Positions 1 through 11,384 are shown, numbered from the stretch's first letter. The stretch is 64,000 nt of DNA from Bacteroidota bacterium (GCA_947460255.1 CANHIS010000003.1:1-64000), one strand, 5' to 3'. Program-made: numbers and translations. Notes: generated by a model not told the origin, from the letters alone.

Positions 1-1135
1 GAATCCATGGCGGAAGCGAAGTTGAATTAACCTCGTCGGGTAAAACGGAAATGGGTCCAATTGAGGCCGCAGGATTCTCGGGATTCTCAATTCGATACAC
101 AGAACTGCCAATTACATAATAAAGGTTGCCGTCAGGACCAAGTTGCGCTCCTCCATGTAGGCCGGTCTGATTGTCGATAGGAATGGCTGTTGCAGAAGCG
201 TTAATAGTAGAGGAATTTCCTGAAGTTAAATCAAATCGATAGAGCGAAAAATTGCCGCCAGCATACAGAAAATTGCCATCGAATGTAAATTCAAAATATT
301 GCAAAACATCACCACCAGGCATACTAAATGGAATGTTAATAGGAGAAGTAATTTGGCCGGTTGTCGAATTAAAATCATACATCTGAAATCCCAAAAGGCT
401 ACCGCTTATGGGGTCAAACTCTCCAGTGCAAACAAATTTAGTTCCCTGGTAATTTAACCTTCCCGAGCCGTTGAAGTTAACTGGACTCAAAACAGGTATT
501 GGATTCACACCCTGTTCTGTAACCTCAAAGGCTGCTACGCTTGGATTTGCAGGATCAGCACCGTTGCTAATTAACCAATAACCGTCTCCTGCATTGTTAG
601 GATAAGCCAGCAGTATCTCTGATTCATTGTCGTATAAAGGAATTGTTTTCTGCCCAGCAACTACATCTCCCAAACCTCCATCAAGTGTCATATCAACCAA
701 CGAATAAGTAATACCGTAATTTCCTTCCTCATAATCATCGATGCAAAAAATGTAATATTTATCACATGAGCCCGGCACAGGCACGATTACCGCTGCCATG
801 TAAGACGAAAGCACATCACTGCCGCCCAAATCGCTTCCGTTGGGCATAGGTTCATTTTGTACATTCCAAACGGTAACACCATCGGTATAAAATAAAAGGG
901 CACCAGAATTTTTATCGGCAACAGACGCAGAACCCTCGATCTGTGTACCTGTTATAAGCGGGGGCAGGATACTTGGCAATGCTGCTCCTGCAGGAAAACT
1001 TGGAGGCGTAGTATTGAAATCGATAGATGAACCAAAACCAAAGCGCCACTGGTTATTTTGCAATTGGGCGAAGGATGTTAGGCTCGAAATGAAAAAGAGC
1101 AACAGAAGAATTAATGCTTGCCTAGATGAGTGCAT
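1..1135 (-). CDS. Secreted protein, paralog of the 1488..3446 protein (partial, C-terminus outside window)
   Basis: Reverse-strand frame from ATG at 1135 reads MHSSRQALILLLLFFISSLTSFAQLQNNQWRFGFGSSIDFN...GALLFYTDGVTVWNVQNEPMPNGS; open to the window edge; same layout as the downstream protein. Confidence 0.8.
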   Translation of the reverse strand, partial: MHSSRQALILLLLFFISSLTSFAQLQNNQWRFGFGSSIDFNTTPPSFPAGAALPSILPPLITGTQIEGSASVADKNSGALLFYTDGVTVWNVQNEPMPNGSDLGGSDVLSSYMAAVIVPVPGSCDKYYIFCIDDYEEGNYGITYSLVDMTLDGGLGDVVAGQKTIPLYDNESEILLAYPNNAGDGYWLISNGADPANPSVAAFEVTEQGVNPIPVLSPVNFNGSGRLNYQGTKFVCTGEFDPISGSLLGFQMYDFNSTTGQITSPINIPFSMPGGDVLQYFEFTFDGNFLYAGGNFSLYRFDLTSGNSSTINASATAIPIDNQTGLHGGAQLGPDGNLYYVIGSSVYRIENPENPAASIGPISVLPDEVNSTSLPPWI

Positions 1136-1195
1136 GCGTTTGGAAATTAGTTAGGTTATAGAAGATATTTTTAATTGCAGACATTGAATTTAAGT

Positions 1196-1477
1196 TCAAG
1201 GTAACGTAAGGTGAATTGAAGATGAATGGATTGAGATGTGTTTTGAGGACGGAGACCGTCTGCCACTATTGGAATAAAACAACAAATTATCAGCCGAATC
1301 GCAATAGGAAGTGCTACCTTCGATGGTTGGTATGGCACTGCCACTTTCCTGAACGGCTTGACCGCTATTGAAATTGAGGCTAAAGCCATTTCCAAAATGC
1401 CAGATATTGGCTTCCCTCTGAGAGAAAAGATTCAGAGAGTTTAAAACTAAAAAGAGAATAACTAAGGTACTTATCAT
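1196..1477 (-). pseudogene. Truncated third copy of the same secreted-protein family
   Basis: MISTLVILFLVLNSLNLFSQREANIWHFGNGFSLNFNSG...DNLLFYSNSG aligns by eye to the N-termini of both neighbours, then loses homology and stops. Confidence 0.65.
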
Positions 1478-1487
1478 TTTATCCAAA

Positions 1488-3446
1488 TTATTTTGCAAGC
1501 ATGATTGTGCCTGTTTTATTAACGGTTACACTATTTAATTGTAATAGAAAAAGCGTGTATGCATAAGTACCAGTAGGCACATCGGAACCATTAAACGTTC
1601 CATCCCAACACGCGTTTATATCTTCGGTTTCAAAAACTTTTTCTCCCCAGCGGTTGTAGATTACCAGTTTAAATTGATCAACACAATCGCTGAAAACGCA
1701 GAATGTTTCATTGGCTTGAGGGCCTTTACTGTTGGGCGAGAAAATGGTTGGAATGAATAATTCTCCGCAAATAATGTCGATTTTTGTATCTACCGTAATG
1801 GTTATTGTATCCGACGAAATGCATCCACTGGCATTACTCCCCGTAACAATGTATGTGATGGTTTCTGTTGGCGATGCAAGAGGATTATTACAATCGGTGC
1901 AACTGAGGCCCTGAGCAGGTGTCCAAGAATAACTTTCTGCTCCACTAGCGAAAAGCTGCAAAGTATCTCCCAAATTGATGGTGGTAAATTGAGAGGTAAT
2001 TTCGGTAAGGCATGAGCAATCTTCGATAAAGATGGATGTATCGGCCAAAAACGATAAGCATTCGTTGTTGATCGATGCGGTAATGGTTACCGTGCCCGAA
2101 TCGGCATAGGTGTATGAAACGTTACTGCCGCTGAGGTTGCTGTTGGGCACGCCCATGTTCCAAACGAGATTATCGTCACTAACTTCATCAATCGAAGCGT
2201 TGAGCTCGAGTATTAGGCAATCGTAAACGAGACTGATGGCCGGCGGGGCAAAATTCCGGTCGGGCACCCTGGCCGGAAGACCGAGTAAACATAAGCCATT
2301 TAAAGAAATAGCATCGTCAACATAGCCACAGGTAAGGCCGGCGTTATTCGGGAAATTGATGGCTGCGAGGGAATTGCCTGCTACTGCAACATACAATTTG
2401 CCATTTGGACCTTGTTCAATCTGAAAGGTTGGATCAGCATTGGCTGGTGTGCCAATTAAGCTGTTTGATGCAGCAATTGCCGCAGCATTGTAAACACTTA
2501 AATCGAGCTGATACACTGAAATGGTATTGGTGAAATAAAACTTGCTGCCGTCGGGCGAAAAGCTGCATCCGTATTTTCGGATGGGTAAAGAAGGAGTCGG
2601 ATTAACCGTATTATCGGTAACCTCTACCGAGATTGGATTGGAAAGCTGACCGGTAGCAGGATTAAAATCAAAAAACTCAATGGTTGTTGATCCGTCAATC
2701 GGCATCCCAATACGCGTTCCTTCTGGATTTGCCTTTATTGAACCATAACCGTCAAATCGGTCGTTAAGATCATTGGATGGAATGATGAGCGGAGAACCTA
2801 CGGCACTCACCACAGGCGTTTGACTCACTTCGCAGCCGGTAACTTTGTAAGCTAGGAATTCGTCGCTGTTCATGCGATGTACAATTACCCAATAACCTCT
2901 AATGGCTTCGCTACGGATAACGGTAATTTTTTCGGTGAGCGAATCTGGGGTTAACAAGATGTTTTTATTGGCAGCCTCCACATCGCCCAAGCCGCCATTG
3001 AGGCTCATATCCACCACCGAATAATGCAAACCGGTATACGCATCAAACTCCAGTTCATCGATGGTGAAAATGAAATATTTATTCGGATTCTCCGGAAAGG
3101 GAACAATCACCGGGCCCTGACTCGACGACTTGAAAAGCCCACCTATAAGTCCGGTTCCGTTGGGCATAGGCTGATTGGTTGTGCCCCACACGGTGAGGCC
3201 ATCCGAATAAAACAGCAAACTGCCTGTTTCGGGATTAGAAACCGAAGCGCATTGTTCAGCGCTAGATATTACCGAATTGAGCGCACCGTTGGGTGCAGGG
3301 CCATTAAAGTTAACACGGCAACCGTTGCCAAATGTCCAGTTGTTATTCTGGAGTTGGGCGAAACTTGAAGTTCCCGACAAGATTAATATACAAGATTGTA
3401 TAATTAAAAAGATGTGCGGAACATTAACACAAGCAAACGATTTCAT
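1488..3446 (-). CDS. T9SS type B (gliding-motility-associated) C-terminal domain protein
   Basis: Signal peptide; C-terminal FIPTIFSPN...FKLVIYNRWGEKVFET...CWDGTFNGSDVPTGTYAYTL, typical of type B T9SS domains. Confidence 0.85.
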   Translation of the reverse strand: MKSFACVNVPHIFLIIQSCILILSGTSSFAQLQNNNWTFGNGCRVNFNGPAPNGALNSVISSAEQCASVSNPETGSLLFYSDGLTVWGTTNQPMPNGTGLIGGLFKSSSQGPVIVPFPENPNKYFIFTIDELEFDAYTGLHYSVVDMSLNGGLGDVEAANKNILLTPDSLTEKITVIRSEAIRGYWVIVHRMNSDEFLAYKVTGCEVSQTPVVSAVGSPLIIPSNDLNDRFDGYGSIKANPEGTRIGMPIDGSTTIEFFDFNPATGQLSNPISVEVTDNTVNPTPSLPIRKYGCSFSPDGSKFYFTNTISVYQLDLSVYNAAAIAASNSLIGTPANADPTFQIEQGPNGKLYVAVAGNSLAAINFPNNAGLTCGYVDDAISLNGLCLLGLPARVPDRNFAPPAISLVYDCLILELNASIDEVSDDNLVWNMGVPNSNLSGSNVSYTYADSGTVTITASINNECLSFLADTSIFIEDCSCLTEITSQFTTINLGDTLQLFASGAESYSWTPAQGLSCTDCNNPLASPTETITYIVTGSNASGCISSDTITITVDTKIDIICGELFIPTIFSPNSKGPQANETFCVFSDCVDQFKLVIYNRWGEKVFETEDINACWDGTFNGSDVPTGTYAYTLFLLQLNSVTVNKTGTIMLAK

Positions 3447-3598
3447 GAATTAAACCTTACGTTTTGGTTTTACAATTTTATATCAAGAAAGATGTTTTAG
3501 AAAGTTTTTTTTGGGATTTTATTATGTCTCATGGAGAGTAATATTTACAATGAAATTCTCAATCCAATTATTATTTTTGAGGCTACAAATTCACAACT

Positions 3599-5089
3599 AT
3601 GAATAAGGTTAAGGGAGACAATCTTCATACGCTTATACATTCTCTATCCCCAACTGAAAAGCGTTTCTTTAAACGGTTTGTTAAAGGAAGAAAGCAGGAA
3701 GAAAACGAATATCTATACCTATTCGATGTGCTCAATGGTATGCGTGAATTTGATAAAGAATTGTTTCTAGTAAACATTTCGGAGCGCAAATTCCAGAAGC
3801 AAGTTGAAGTAAAAAAACATTATTTATTTCAACTTATTCTCGATTCCCAACGTCAGTTTCGCGACACTAAATTATGGCTACATAACTCACTTGCAGAAAT
3901 CGATATCCTCATCGAAAAAGGTCTATACGCATTTGCATATAAGCGAATCCAAAACCTAATTAAACAAGCCCAGATCAATGAAGATTTTTTATTCGAGATT
4001 CAATTACTTCAGAAAAAAGTGGTGCTCGCTCGCTATCAACCACAAATCGACACCAATTCTGTAATTCAAGAACAACAATTTTGCTATGCCAAAAGCCAAA
4101 ATTTGTTAGAATACAAACAATTGCTTAACGAATTGTCTACTATTTTAAGTCAAAACAGTTTTGTGAGAAATAGCAAACAACTGAGACGCTTTGATCGGTT
4201 TTCAAAGAATAGGCTCATAAACAACCCAGCTGAAGCGATATCGTTGAGTGCTCAACTTTACTTTTACCACTTCAACTTCCTCTATCATGCTTCTCTGGGC
4301 GAAAACGATAGCTGTTACAATTCGGCTATAAAAATGCATCGTTTAATATCAACACACCCCGAGGCCACACGAAGCTTTGCTCAAATCTATCTTCGTGCAA
4401 TTTCGGCTCGATTATCTTCGCTGATTTTAGGTAGATATAAAAAAAATGAATTTCAGTCGCTCGTAAGTGAGCTAAAAGCAAACACAATTCGCATTAGAGA
4501 GCCCGAAACTCGCAAAGTAGCACAGGGTATTTTGTACGAATACCAACTAATCGCTCTATTGAGGGAAAACAACTTCGAAAAGGCCTTGAAATTAGTGCAC
4601 GAAGCCATCGATTTTGTTAAGAATAATGAAATTCTTGCCGATGGCAACGCTTTGAAGTATTTGCATTTTGACATCGCAAAAACATTTTTTATTACAGGGA
4701 ATTATTTGGATGCCAATAAGTGGTTACTAAAAACAAATTTCACAGAAAGTAAAAGCAAAGGCACCGATATTTATGCCTTCTCGCGCATTCTATCATTACT
4801 ATGCGATATTTTTCTTAACAACACCCAAAATGTAAAATACAATGCGAATTATCTTCGAAAGCAATTGAGCAATGAAGGCGCTTTATTTGAATACGAAGCA
4901 TTTCTAATAAGCCGGATTGGGAATAACTTTATCCATTGGAATGACCTTCAAAAAAACGGGAAAATTGATCTACTCGAGCGATTCAGGGAAGAACTGAAAA
5001 TTCAATTAGCATCCAAATGGAAGGCAAACATGGTCTTGTATTTTGATTTCGAATGGTGGATAGGCTTGCAATTAGGTCACCTTTATTAA
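3599..5089 (+). CDS. Hypothetical protein, helical-repeat-like (496 aa)
   Basis: Long intact ORF, no recognised motif. Confidence 0.75.
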   Translation: MNKVKGDNLHTLIHSLSPTEKRFFKRFVKGRKQEENEYLYLFDVLNGMREFDKELFLVNISERKFQKQVEVKKHYLFQLILDSQRQFRDTKLWLHNSLAEIDILIEKGLYAFAYKRIQNLIKQAQINEDFLFEIQLLQKKVVLARYQPQIDTNSVIQEQQFCYAKSQNLLEYKQLLNELSTILSQNSFVRNSKQLRRFDRFSKNRLINNPAEAISLSAQLYFYHFNFLYHASLGENDSCYNSAIKMHRLISTHPEATRSFAQIYLRAISARLSSLILGRYKKNEFQSLVSELKANTIRIREPETRKVAQGILYEYQLIALLRENNFEKALKLVHEAIDFVKNNEILADGNALKYLHFDIAKTFFITGNYLDANKWLLKTNFTESKSKGTDIYAFSRILSLLCDIFLNNTQNVKYNANYLRKQLSNEGALFEYEAFLISRIGNNFIHWNDLQKNGKIDLLERFREELKIQLASKWKANMVLYFDFEWWIGLQLGHLY

Positions 5090-5239
5090 GCGATTTTCTA
5101 TCTTCAAAATCGAACAAACAGACCGGAAAGTGATTTAAGTCTGAATATAAAGAAGCAATATATCTAATAGGCTGAACAATATGCAACCACAATTTAATAA
5201 TAATTCTAGTTTACACGGATTCCATAATCGACCATTTCT

Positions 5240-5542
5240 ATGCTAAACATTAACTTCAACCCAGTGATTTGGAAAATCCAGTATTTTTTCCTCGATAGCA
5301 AGAATGCCGCCACATATTTAGCCGACTACAGCTCGCTGACCGAGGCAAAGCGGAATAAAATTTCCAATACAGATTTTGATTTAATCCATTGAAAATCCTA
5401 CTACTGCAAATTCATGCTGATGGATGAAAGTATCGCCTACTCCAAACTTTTTTGAATAACTTCAGCAAGCATCTCGACTGAAGAGTTAAACGAACAATTG
5501 GATCTTATGAAATTAACAATTCCCTGAAATTCTTTTCCCTAA
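5240..5542 (+). pseudogene. Decayed coding remnant interrupted by three in-frame TGA codons
   Basis: One frame: MLNINFNPVIWKIQYFFLDSKNAATYLADYSSLTEAKRNKISNTDFDLIH*KSYYCKFMLMDESIAYSKLF*ITSASISTEELNEQLDLMKLTIP*NSFP*. Confidence 0.4.
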
Positions 5543-6170
5543 ATAACCTTCGTGCATTTATAATTTTGCGTTTTACTGAAAATTCTCGTAATCCGCATTT
5601 CGATTGGTTAATTTTCAAATCTAGTTTACAACTGAAAGGACTATTCCCGAAAATCTGTTGAGATAATCGAATTCAAAAATCAATTTAAATCAAATGAAAA
5701 AACTATTCCGGTCATTTATGCTGCAGAACTTGTAGATAAATAAACATAAGTCAGACAGACTATTAACCTGACAAAAGTATTTGAAGAGTTCTTATACAAA
5801 TCTCATTGCACAATCTCGCTGTTTACATAGATAAGTTTTGCAGATTGCAAATCAATTTGTCGCAAATAATTTTGTAAAGACATCTTTCCTGAGTTATTCA
5901 ACTGTATTGAATAAATCATCTAATTGTGGAGCTTCTGTTTATTATGTGGAGTTTATAGATTAAAGGAAAACACAGAATTTGGATTTGTCAAAACACAGAA
6001 ATTCGCTCCTTCGATTTTGTACTATAGATTGTTCAAGTTGATTAAGTTAAAATTTATGCATGTATATTCTTTCCTATTTTGATCAATTGTTTTTTAACAA
6101 ATGCAAAATCGTAAACTTTCTAGCTGCATCATGTCGTCGGCTTTAGATTTCCCAATATCTTTTTGATTTG

Positions 6171-6178
6171 TACTTTTG
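6171..6178 (+). promoter_or_regulatory. Bacteroidetes-type -7 box TACTTTTG upstream of dtd
   Basis: Matches TAnnTTTG; ATG begins at 6186. Confidence 0.5.
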
Positions 6179-6185
6179 CCGCCCT

Positions 6186-6638
6186 ATGCGTGCCGTAATT
6201 CAACGTGTTTCTAATGCATCTGTGCACATCGAAGGTGAGCTCTATAGCCGAATCAAGCAAGGTTTGTTGGTGCTTGTTGGAGTAGAGGAGGCCGATAAAG
6301 TGGAAGATCTTGTTTGGTTAGCTGCCAAAATTGTCAACATGCGCATCTTCGCCGACAATAACGGCATGATGAACAAATCGGTAGCAGATATCATGGGAGA
6401 AATCTTGGTGGTGAGTCAATTCACCTTGCACGCAACAACCAAAAAGGGAAATCGGCCATCTTTCATCCGCGCAGCGAAACCAGAATTCGCCAACATGCTT
6501 TACGAAATGTTCTGCAACCAGATCAGCCAAGAACTTTCTCGGCCAGTAAAAACTGGTGTGTTCGGAGCCGATATGCAGGTTTCTTTGGTGAACGACGGTC
6601 CGGTTACCATCCTCATCGACAGTAAAAATCGGGAGTAA
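6186..6638 (+). CDS. dtd: D-aminoacyl-tRNA deacylase
   Basis: MRAVIQRVSNASVHIEGE...VSQFTLHATTKKGNRPSFIRAAKPE; start moved to the internal Met. Confidence 0.95.
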   Translation: MRAVIQRVSNASVHIEGELYSRIKQGLLVLVGVEEADKVEDLVWLAAKIVNMRIFADNNGMMNKSVADIMGEILVVSQFTLHATTKKGNRPSFIRAAKPEFANMLYEMFCNQISQELSRPVKTGVFGADMQVSLVNDGPVTILIDSKNRE

Positions 6639-6765
6639 ACAGGTGGGCTTCATAGCTTGAAACCCTTTCCAAATCGACACTTTTGTTAAATTACCAATAT
6701 GCTCTTTGCGATATAGTGCTCCTATGCTATTAAATGACTACTTTTGCACCGCCAAAAAGCAGGGT

Positions 6766-8577
6766 ATGCAACAAATCAGGAATATTGCGATTATCGCTCA
6801 CGTTGACCACGGAAAAACAACCTTGGTTGATAAAATCCTTCATCAGACTAAACTCTTCCGTGATAACCAGGAAACTGGAGAGCTGATTCTGGACAACAAC
6901 GATCTTGAAAGAGAAAGAGGGATCACGATCCTTTCTAAAAACGTTTCAGTTCGTTACAAAGATGTAAAAATTAACATCATCGATACTCCAGGCCACGCCG
7001 ACTTTGGCGGTGAGGTTGAAAGGGTATTGAATATGGCTGATGGAGTAATCCTTCTAGTAGATGCATTTGAAGGTCCGATGCCGCAAACACGTTTCGTGCT
7101 TCAAAAAGCCCTTGAATTAGGCTTGAAGCCAGTTGTGGTAATCAACAAAGTGGATAAGCCAAATTGTCGTCCCGACGAGGTGAATGATGCAGTTTTCGAA
7201 CTTTTCTTTAACCTCGATGCTACTGAAGAACAACTTGAATTTAAGTCGGTATATGGTTCTTCGAAAATGGGCTGGATGGGTCCTGATTACAAGAACCCAA
7301 CCGATGGTTTTGAGTATCTTCTTGATACCATTCTTGAAGAGATTCCTGCACCACTTCAACCGCAAGGAACACCTCAATTGATGATCACTTCACTTGATTT
7401 CTCGACTTACATCGGACGAATCGCAGTAGGTCGTTTGTTGCGTGGTGAACTACGCGAAAACATGCCAATCACCCTTGTGAAACGCGATGGGAAGATGGTT
7501 AAATCGAGAATTCGTGAACTTTATACTTTCGAGGGTCTCGGAAAAGCCAAAGTTGCCAGCGCAGTAGCAGGAGATATCATCGCAGTTACTGGAATTGAAG
7601 GTTTCGAAATTGGAGACACCATTGCCGACTTCGAAAATCCAGAAGGTCTTACCCCGATCGATGTGGATGAGCCAACCATGAGTATGTTGTTTACTATCAA
7701 CAACTCTCCATTCTATGGAAAAGATGGGAAATTCGTTACTTCACGTCACTTGAAAGAGCGTCTCGAAAAAGAGCTTGAGAAAAATCTAGCTTTGCGCGTA
7801 GAGCCAACAGGTTCAGCAGATTCATTCCTTGTTTATGGCCGTGGTATTCTCCACTTGGCGATCCTTATTGAAACAATGCGCCGCGAAGGTTACGAACTTC
7901 AAGTTGGTCAGCCTCAGGTAATTATTAAAGAAGTTAACGGACAGAAACATGAGCCAATCGAGAACTTAACCATCGATGTTCCAGACGAGTACTCTGGAAA
8001 AGTGATCGAATTGGTGAGCCAACGTAAAGGTGAAATGATGGTGATGGAACCGAAAGGCGACATGCAGCATTTGGAATTCTTCATTCCTGCTCGTGGAATC
8101 ATCGGTTTAAGAAATCACCTTCTTACAGCCTCTGCTGGTGAGGCAATCATTGCACACAGATTTAAGGATTACGAACCTTGGAAAGGCGAAATTCCACAGC
8201 GTATCAATGGTGTAATGTGCTCGAAAGACAATGGTAAAGCAATCGCTTACTCGATCGATAAATTACAAGACCGTGGTACTTTCTTCGTTGATCCAGGCGA
8301 AGATGTTTACACTGGAATGATCATCGGCGAACAAAACAAAGGTGGCGATTTGGTTGTGAACGTTTCACAAGAAAAGAAACTCACAAACATGCGTGCTTCT
8401 GGTTCTGATGATAAAATGCGTATCGCACCAGCAATCAAGTTTTCTTTGGAAGAAGCGATGGAATACATCCAAAAAGATGAGTATGTGGAAATCACTCCAA
8501 ATGCATTGCGTTTGCGTAAAATTTACCTCGATGAAAATGAGCGTAAACGTATGGCATCTTCGATGGGACTTGCATAA
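6766..8577 (+). CDS. typA: Translational GTPase TypA/BipA
   Basis: [27 protein letters not shown]...[11 protein letters not shown]...[16 protein letters not shown]; start placed downstream of the TACTTTTG box at 6739-6746. Confidence 0.96.
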   Translation: MQQIRNIAIIAHVDHGKTTLVDKILHQTKLFRDNQETGELILDNNDLERERGITILSKNVSVRYKDVKINIIDTPGHADFGGEVERVLNMADGVILLVDAFEGPMPQTRFVLQKALELGLKPVVVINKVDKPNCRPDEVNDAVFELFFNLDATEEQLEFKSVYGSSKMGWMGPDYKNPTDGFEYLLDTILEEIPAPLQPQGTPQLMITSLDFSTYIGRIAVGRLLRGELRENMPITLVKRDGKMVKSRIRELYTFEGLGKAKVASAVAGDIIAVTGIEGFEIGDTIADFENPEGLTPIDVDEPTMSMLFTINNSPFYGKDGKFVTSRHLKERLEKELEKNLALRVEPTGSADSFLVYGRGILHLAILIETMRREGYELQVGQPQVIIKEVNGQKHEPIENLTIDVPDEYSGKVIELVSQRKGEMMVMEPKGDMQHLEFFIPARGIIGLRNHLLTASAGEAIIAHRFKDYEPWKGEIPQRINGVMCSKDNGKAIAYSIDKLQDRGTFFVDPGEDVYTGMIIGEQNKGGDLVVNVSQEKKLTNMRASGSDDKMRIAPAIKFSLEEAMEYIQKDEYVEITPNALRLRKIYLDENERKRMASSMGLA

Positions 8578-8598
8578 ACAGCATTAATTCTATTTGAA

Positions 8599-8635
8599 AA
8601 ACCAGTGTGGCCAATCAGGAAACACTGGTTTTTTT
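8599..8635 (+). terminator. Rho-independent terminator after typA
   Basis: AACCAGTG...CACTGGTT followed by T run. Confidence 0.8.
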
Positions 8636-8674
8636 GTACACTTGTTTTTCCTTTAATACTTAGCAATTTTTATC

Positions 8675-9592
8675 ATGAGATACTTTTCTACACTGCTATT
8701 TTGCTTGATTTCATTTGCATTCCAAGCACAAAACTTCACGGTTCAAACTGGCAGTCAGCCATTCTCTCCACTAACGAATGTGCAACCAATCGCTTGGCCA
8801 ATTGGTTGGGATGATGAAGAAACTGTTATTCCGATTGGATTCAATTACTCGCTTGGAGGCATTCAGCACGACACCCTCATTTTGAGCAGTAATGGCTACT
8901 TTTTAACAGCTGATCAAAACTATGAGTTTAATCCATATTACGTTGATTTGATTGGTGTTGGCGATGAAACATCTGCAGGTTATGTACTTGAAGGTACTGA
9001 AGGGAATAGAATTTTAAAAATTGAAATCAACAATGCTGGTTTCTACGAAGACACCACCGAAACAGCGCGCACAAGTTTTCAGTTTTGGCTATACGAAAGT
9101 GGGTGCTGGGAAACCCGAATTGGACCTTCGGTGATTGTAGATACTGTCTTGATTTTTGAAAATTATCCTGGTCCGTTTATCGGATTTGTAAACTATGCTG
9201 CTGATAGTGTTCTAGCGCTCACAGGACCTCAAGATGCGCCAATTGCACTTCAATTAGATTCTATTGATTTCCCCAGTTTAGCGAATGCTCCTGAGGATGG
9301 TCGCGTCTACACTTTTTGTGAATCCAATCAAACTACTGGAATTGAGATGTTTGCACCCGATTTTGGAGAAGTGTATCCGAATCCTGCGCATGATTTGATT
9401 ACCGTAAAGCTTCCCTGTGAACCGAAAACCAACGAGCGTTTAGCTGTATTGGATATTCATGGTAGAACAGTGTTTCAAATGGAAACGAATCAACTTGAAA
9501 CTTCCATGCAATTGGGGCATTTGCCTCGCGGTGTGTATTGGATTCAGTGTAGCAGTTTCTCCTTCCCCGGAGGGAAAATTGTCTTGAACTGA
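8675..9592 (+). CDS. T9SS type A sorting-domain protein
   Basis: Signal peptide; C-terminal VYPNPAHDLITVKL...LDIHGRTVF...LPRGVYWIQ. Confidence 0.85.
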   Translation: MRYFSTLLFCLISFAFQAQNFTVQTGSQPFSPLTNVQPIAWPIGWDDEETVIPIGFNYSLGGIQHDTLILSSNGYFLTADQNYEFNPYYVDLIGVGDETSAGYVLEGTEGNRILKIEINNAGFYEDTTETARTSFQFWLYESGCWETRIGPSVIVDTVLIFENYPGPFIGFVNYAADSVLALTGPQDAPIALQLDSIDFPSLANAPEDGRVYTFCESNQTTGIEMFAPDFGEVYPNPAHDLITVKLPCEPKTNERLAVLDIHGRTVFQMETNQLETSMQLGHLPRGVYWIQCSSFSFPGGKIVLN

Positions 9593-9631
9593 TTTACCTA
9601 GAAGGCTTTATTATTTTTTGAGTTAAAGCGC

Positions 9632-10711
9632 TTATTTGGCTTTAGCCAACGTGAAGCCAAACGTAGTGCCGATGCCGACAGTACTTCGAACATTTATGGT
9701 TTGGTTGTGCGCTTCGATAATGTGTTTTACAATCGATAGACCGAGGCCAGTGCCTCCAATATCGCGAGAACGGCTGCGATCAACACGGTAAAAACGTTCG
9801 AACAAACGTGGAATGTGTTCTTGGGCAATGCCGATACCGTTGTCGGAAACTTCGATAAGGATGTTTTCGTCCATATCATAGAACGATACCTTGGTTTCGC
9901 CAAGTGGTTTACTGTATTTGATCGAATTTACGAGCAAATTGGAGATCACTTTTTGAATGGCTTCACGGTCGGCTTTTACTGCAATTGGCTTATCGTAAAT
10001 GTCTTTGAAAACGAGCTTCACATTACTTTTTTCGGCCGAATACTGGATGCCTGTCATGGTATCGCGCGCCAAATCAACGATGTCGAATTTTTCTTTGTGC
10101 AAGATGAGCTGACCGCTTTCGAATTGGGTAATGATTTCGAGATCTTCAACAATGTTTACCATCCGTTCGACGCTTTTTTCAGCGCGTTCAAGATAGGTTC
10201 GATTCACTTTGTCGTCTTCCAGACCACCTTCTAGCAAGGTCATGATGTAACCTTGAATATTGAAAATTGGGGTTTTTAGTTCGTGGCTTACATTACCGAG
10301 AAATTCGCGACGATAATTTTCGAGGTTTTTTAGGTACTCGATCTCTTCTTTTTGGTCTTTTGCCCAAGCTTCAACGTCCTTGTTAACCTCCGAAATGATG
10401 TCGGTATTCAGATCCACCGATTTCGGTTTTTGCCCTTTTTTGAGCTTCAACTGGTGGATGTTCTTATAAATGAGCTTGATTTTCCTGTAAATGAAGCGCT
10501 CAACGGTGTATTGGAAAAGGAAAAACGAAAGGATAAAGGTGAAAACAATCACCACAGCAGGCACCCAAATCGTGTAGAATTTATGGAATACGAATTCCAT
10601 CAAACCTACGAATACACCTACGCAGGCAGAGAACCACAGAGCCAAGAAAAGCGCGAGGCTTCTCGGGGTTGAGGTATTGATTTTTTGCAGAAATGGAACT
10701 TTAGAACTCAA
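9632..10711 (-). CDS. Sensor histidine kinase (PhoR-like)
   Basis: H-box FLGNVSHELKTPI, N-box, GTGLGLSIVKHI; overlaps response regulator gene. Confidence 0.93.
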   Translation of the reverse strand: MSSKVPFLQKINTSTPRSLALFLALWFSACVGVFVGLMEFVFHKFYTIWVPAVVIVFTFILSFFLFQYTVERFIYRKIKLIYKNIHQLKLKKGQKPKSVDLNTDIISEVNKDVEAWAKDQKEEIEYLKNLENYRREFLGNVSHELKTPIFNIQGYIMTLLEGGLEDDKVNRTYLERAEKSVERMVNIVEDLEIITQFESGQLILHKEKFDIVDLARDTMTGIQYSAEKSNVKLVFKDIYDKPIAVKADREAIQKVISNLLVNSIKYSKPLGETKVSFYDMDENILIEVSDNGIGIAQEHIPRLFERFYRVDRSRSRDIGGTGLGLSIVKHIIEAHNQTINVRSTVGIGTTFGFTLAKAK

Positions 10712-11384
10712 ATTTGTAGCCTACGCCTTTTATGGTGCGAATGTAGTTATCTCCTAGCTTTTCACGAAGTTTTCTGATGTGAACATCGATCGTTCTGTCG
10801 CCAACTACTACATCTTCTCCCCAAACGCTCTTCAAAATATCTTCGCGAGTGAACACTTTTCCGGGCTTTGACGCGAGAAGCGCGATGAGCTCGAATTCTT
10901 TTTTAGGCAAGTTGATCTGAAGATTATCCTTCACAATCAGGTATTTTTCCCGGTCAATCGTGAAGCCATTTACTTCCATTACTTCCTCGCCACCAGAGAG
11001 TTTTCCTGCTCGACGTAGCAGCGCTTTTACGCGACTTACCAAAACGCGTGGCTTAATTGGCTTATTGATGTAATCATCCGCTCCAGCGTCGAAACCTGCA
11101 ATTTGACTATAATCTTCGCTTCGGGCAGTAAGGAATGCAATTAGCACTTCTTTTAAATCGGGTGTTTCACGAATTACGCGACAAGTTTCAATGCCATCTA
11201 AATCGGGCATCATTACATCCAAAATAATTAAACTGGGCTTTTCATGGGTTGCAATGCGTATGGCATCTTTCCCATTGGTGCTTGTAAAGACCTCAAATCC
11301 TTCCTTGTTCAGGTTGTAACTCATGAACTCGAGAATATCCGGTTCGTCGTCTACCAACAAGATTTTGGTTTTTTCCGCGCTCAT
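10701..11384 (-). CDS. OmpR/PhoB-family response regulator
   Basis: ILLVDDEPDILEF...LDVMMPDLDG; winged-helix DVVVGDRTIDVHIRKLREKLG. Confidence 0.94.
   Translation of the reverse strand: MSAEKTKILLVDDEPDILEFMSYNLNKEGFEVFTSTNGKDAIRIATHEKPSLIILDVMMPDLDGIETCRVIRETPDLKEVLIAFLTARSEDYSQIAGFDAGADDYINKPIKPRVLVSRVKALLRRAGKLSGGEEVMEVNGFTIDREKYLIVKDNLQINLPKKEFELIALLASKPGKVFTREDILKSVWGEDVVVGDRTIDVHIRKLREKLGDNYIRTIKGVGYKFEF

Noticed and set aside
5240-5542. UGA recoding (selenocysteine or alternative code)
   Set aside because: TGA serves as terminal stop of intact genes in this window and no SECIS-like evidence was found; pseudogene is simpler
6318-6680. 120-aa ORF antisense to dtd
   Set aside because: dtd is unambiguous; antisense frame has no recognisable features
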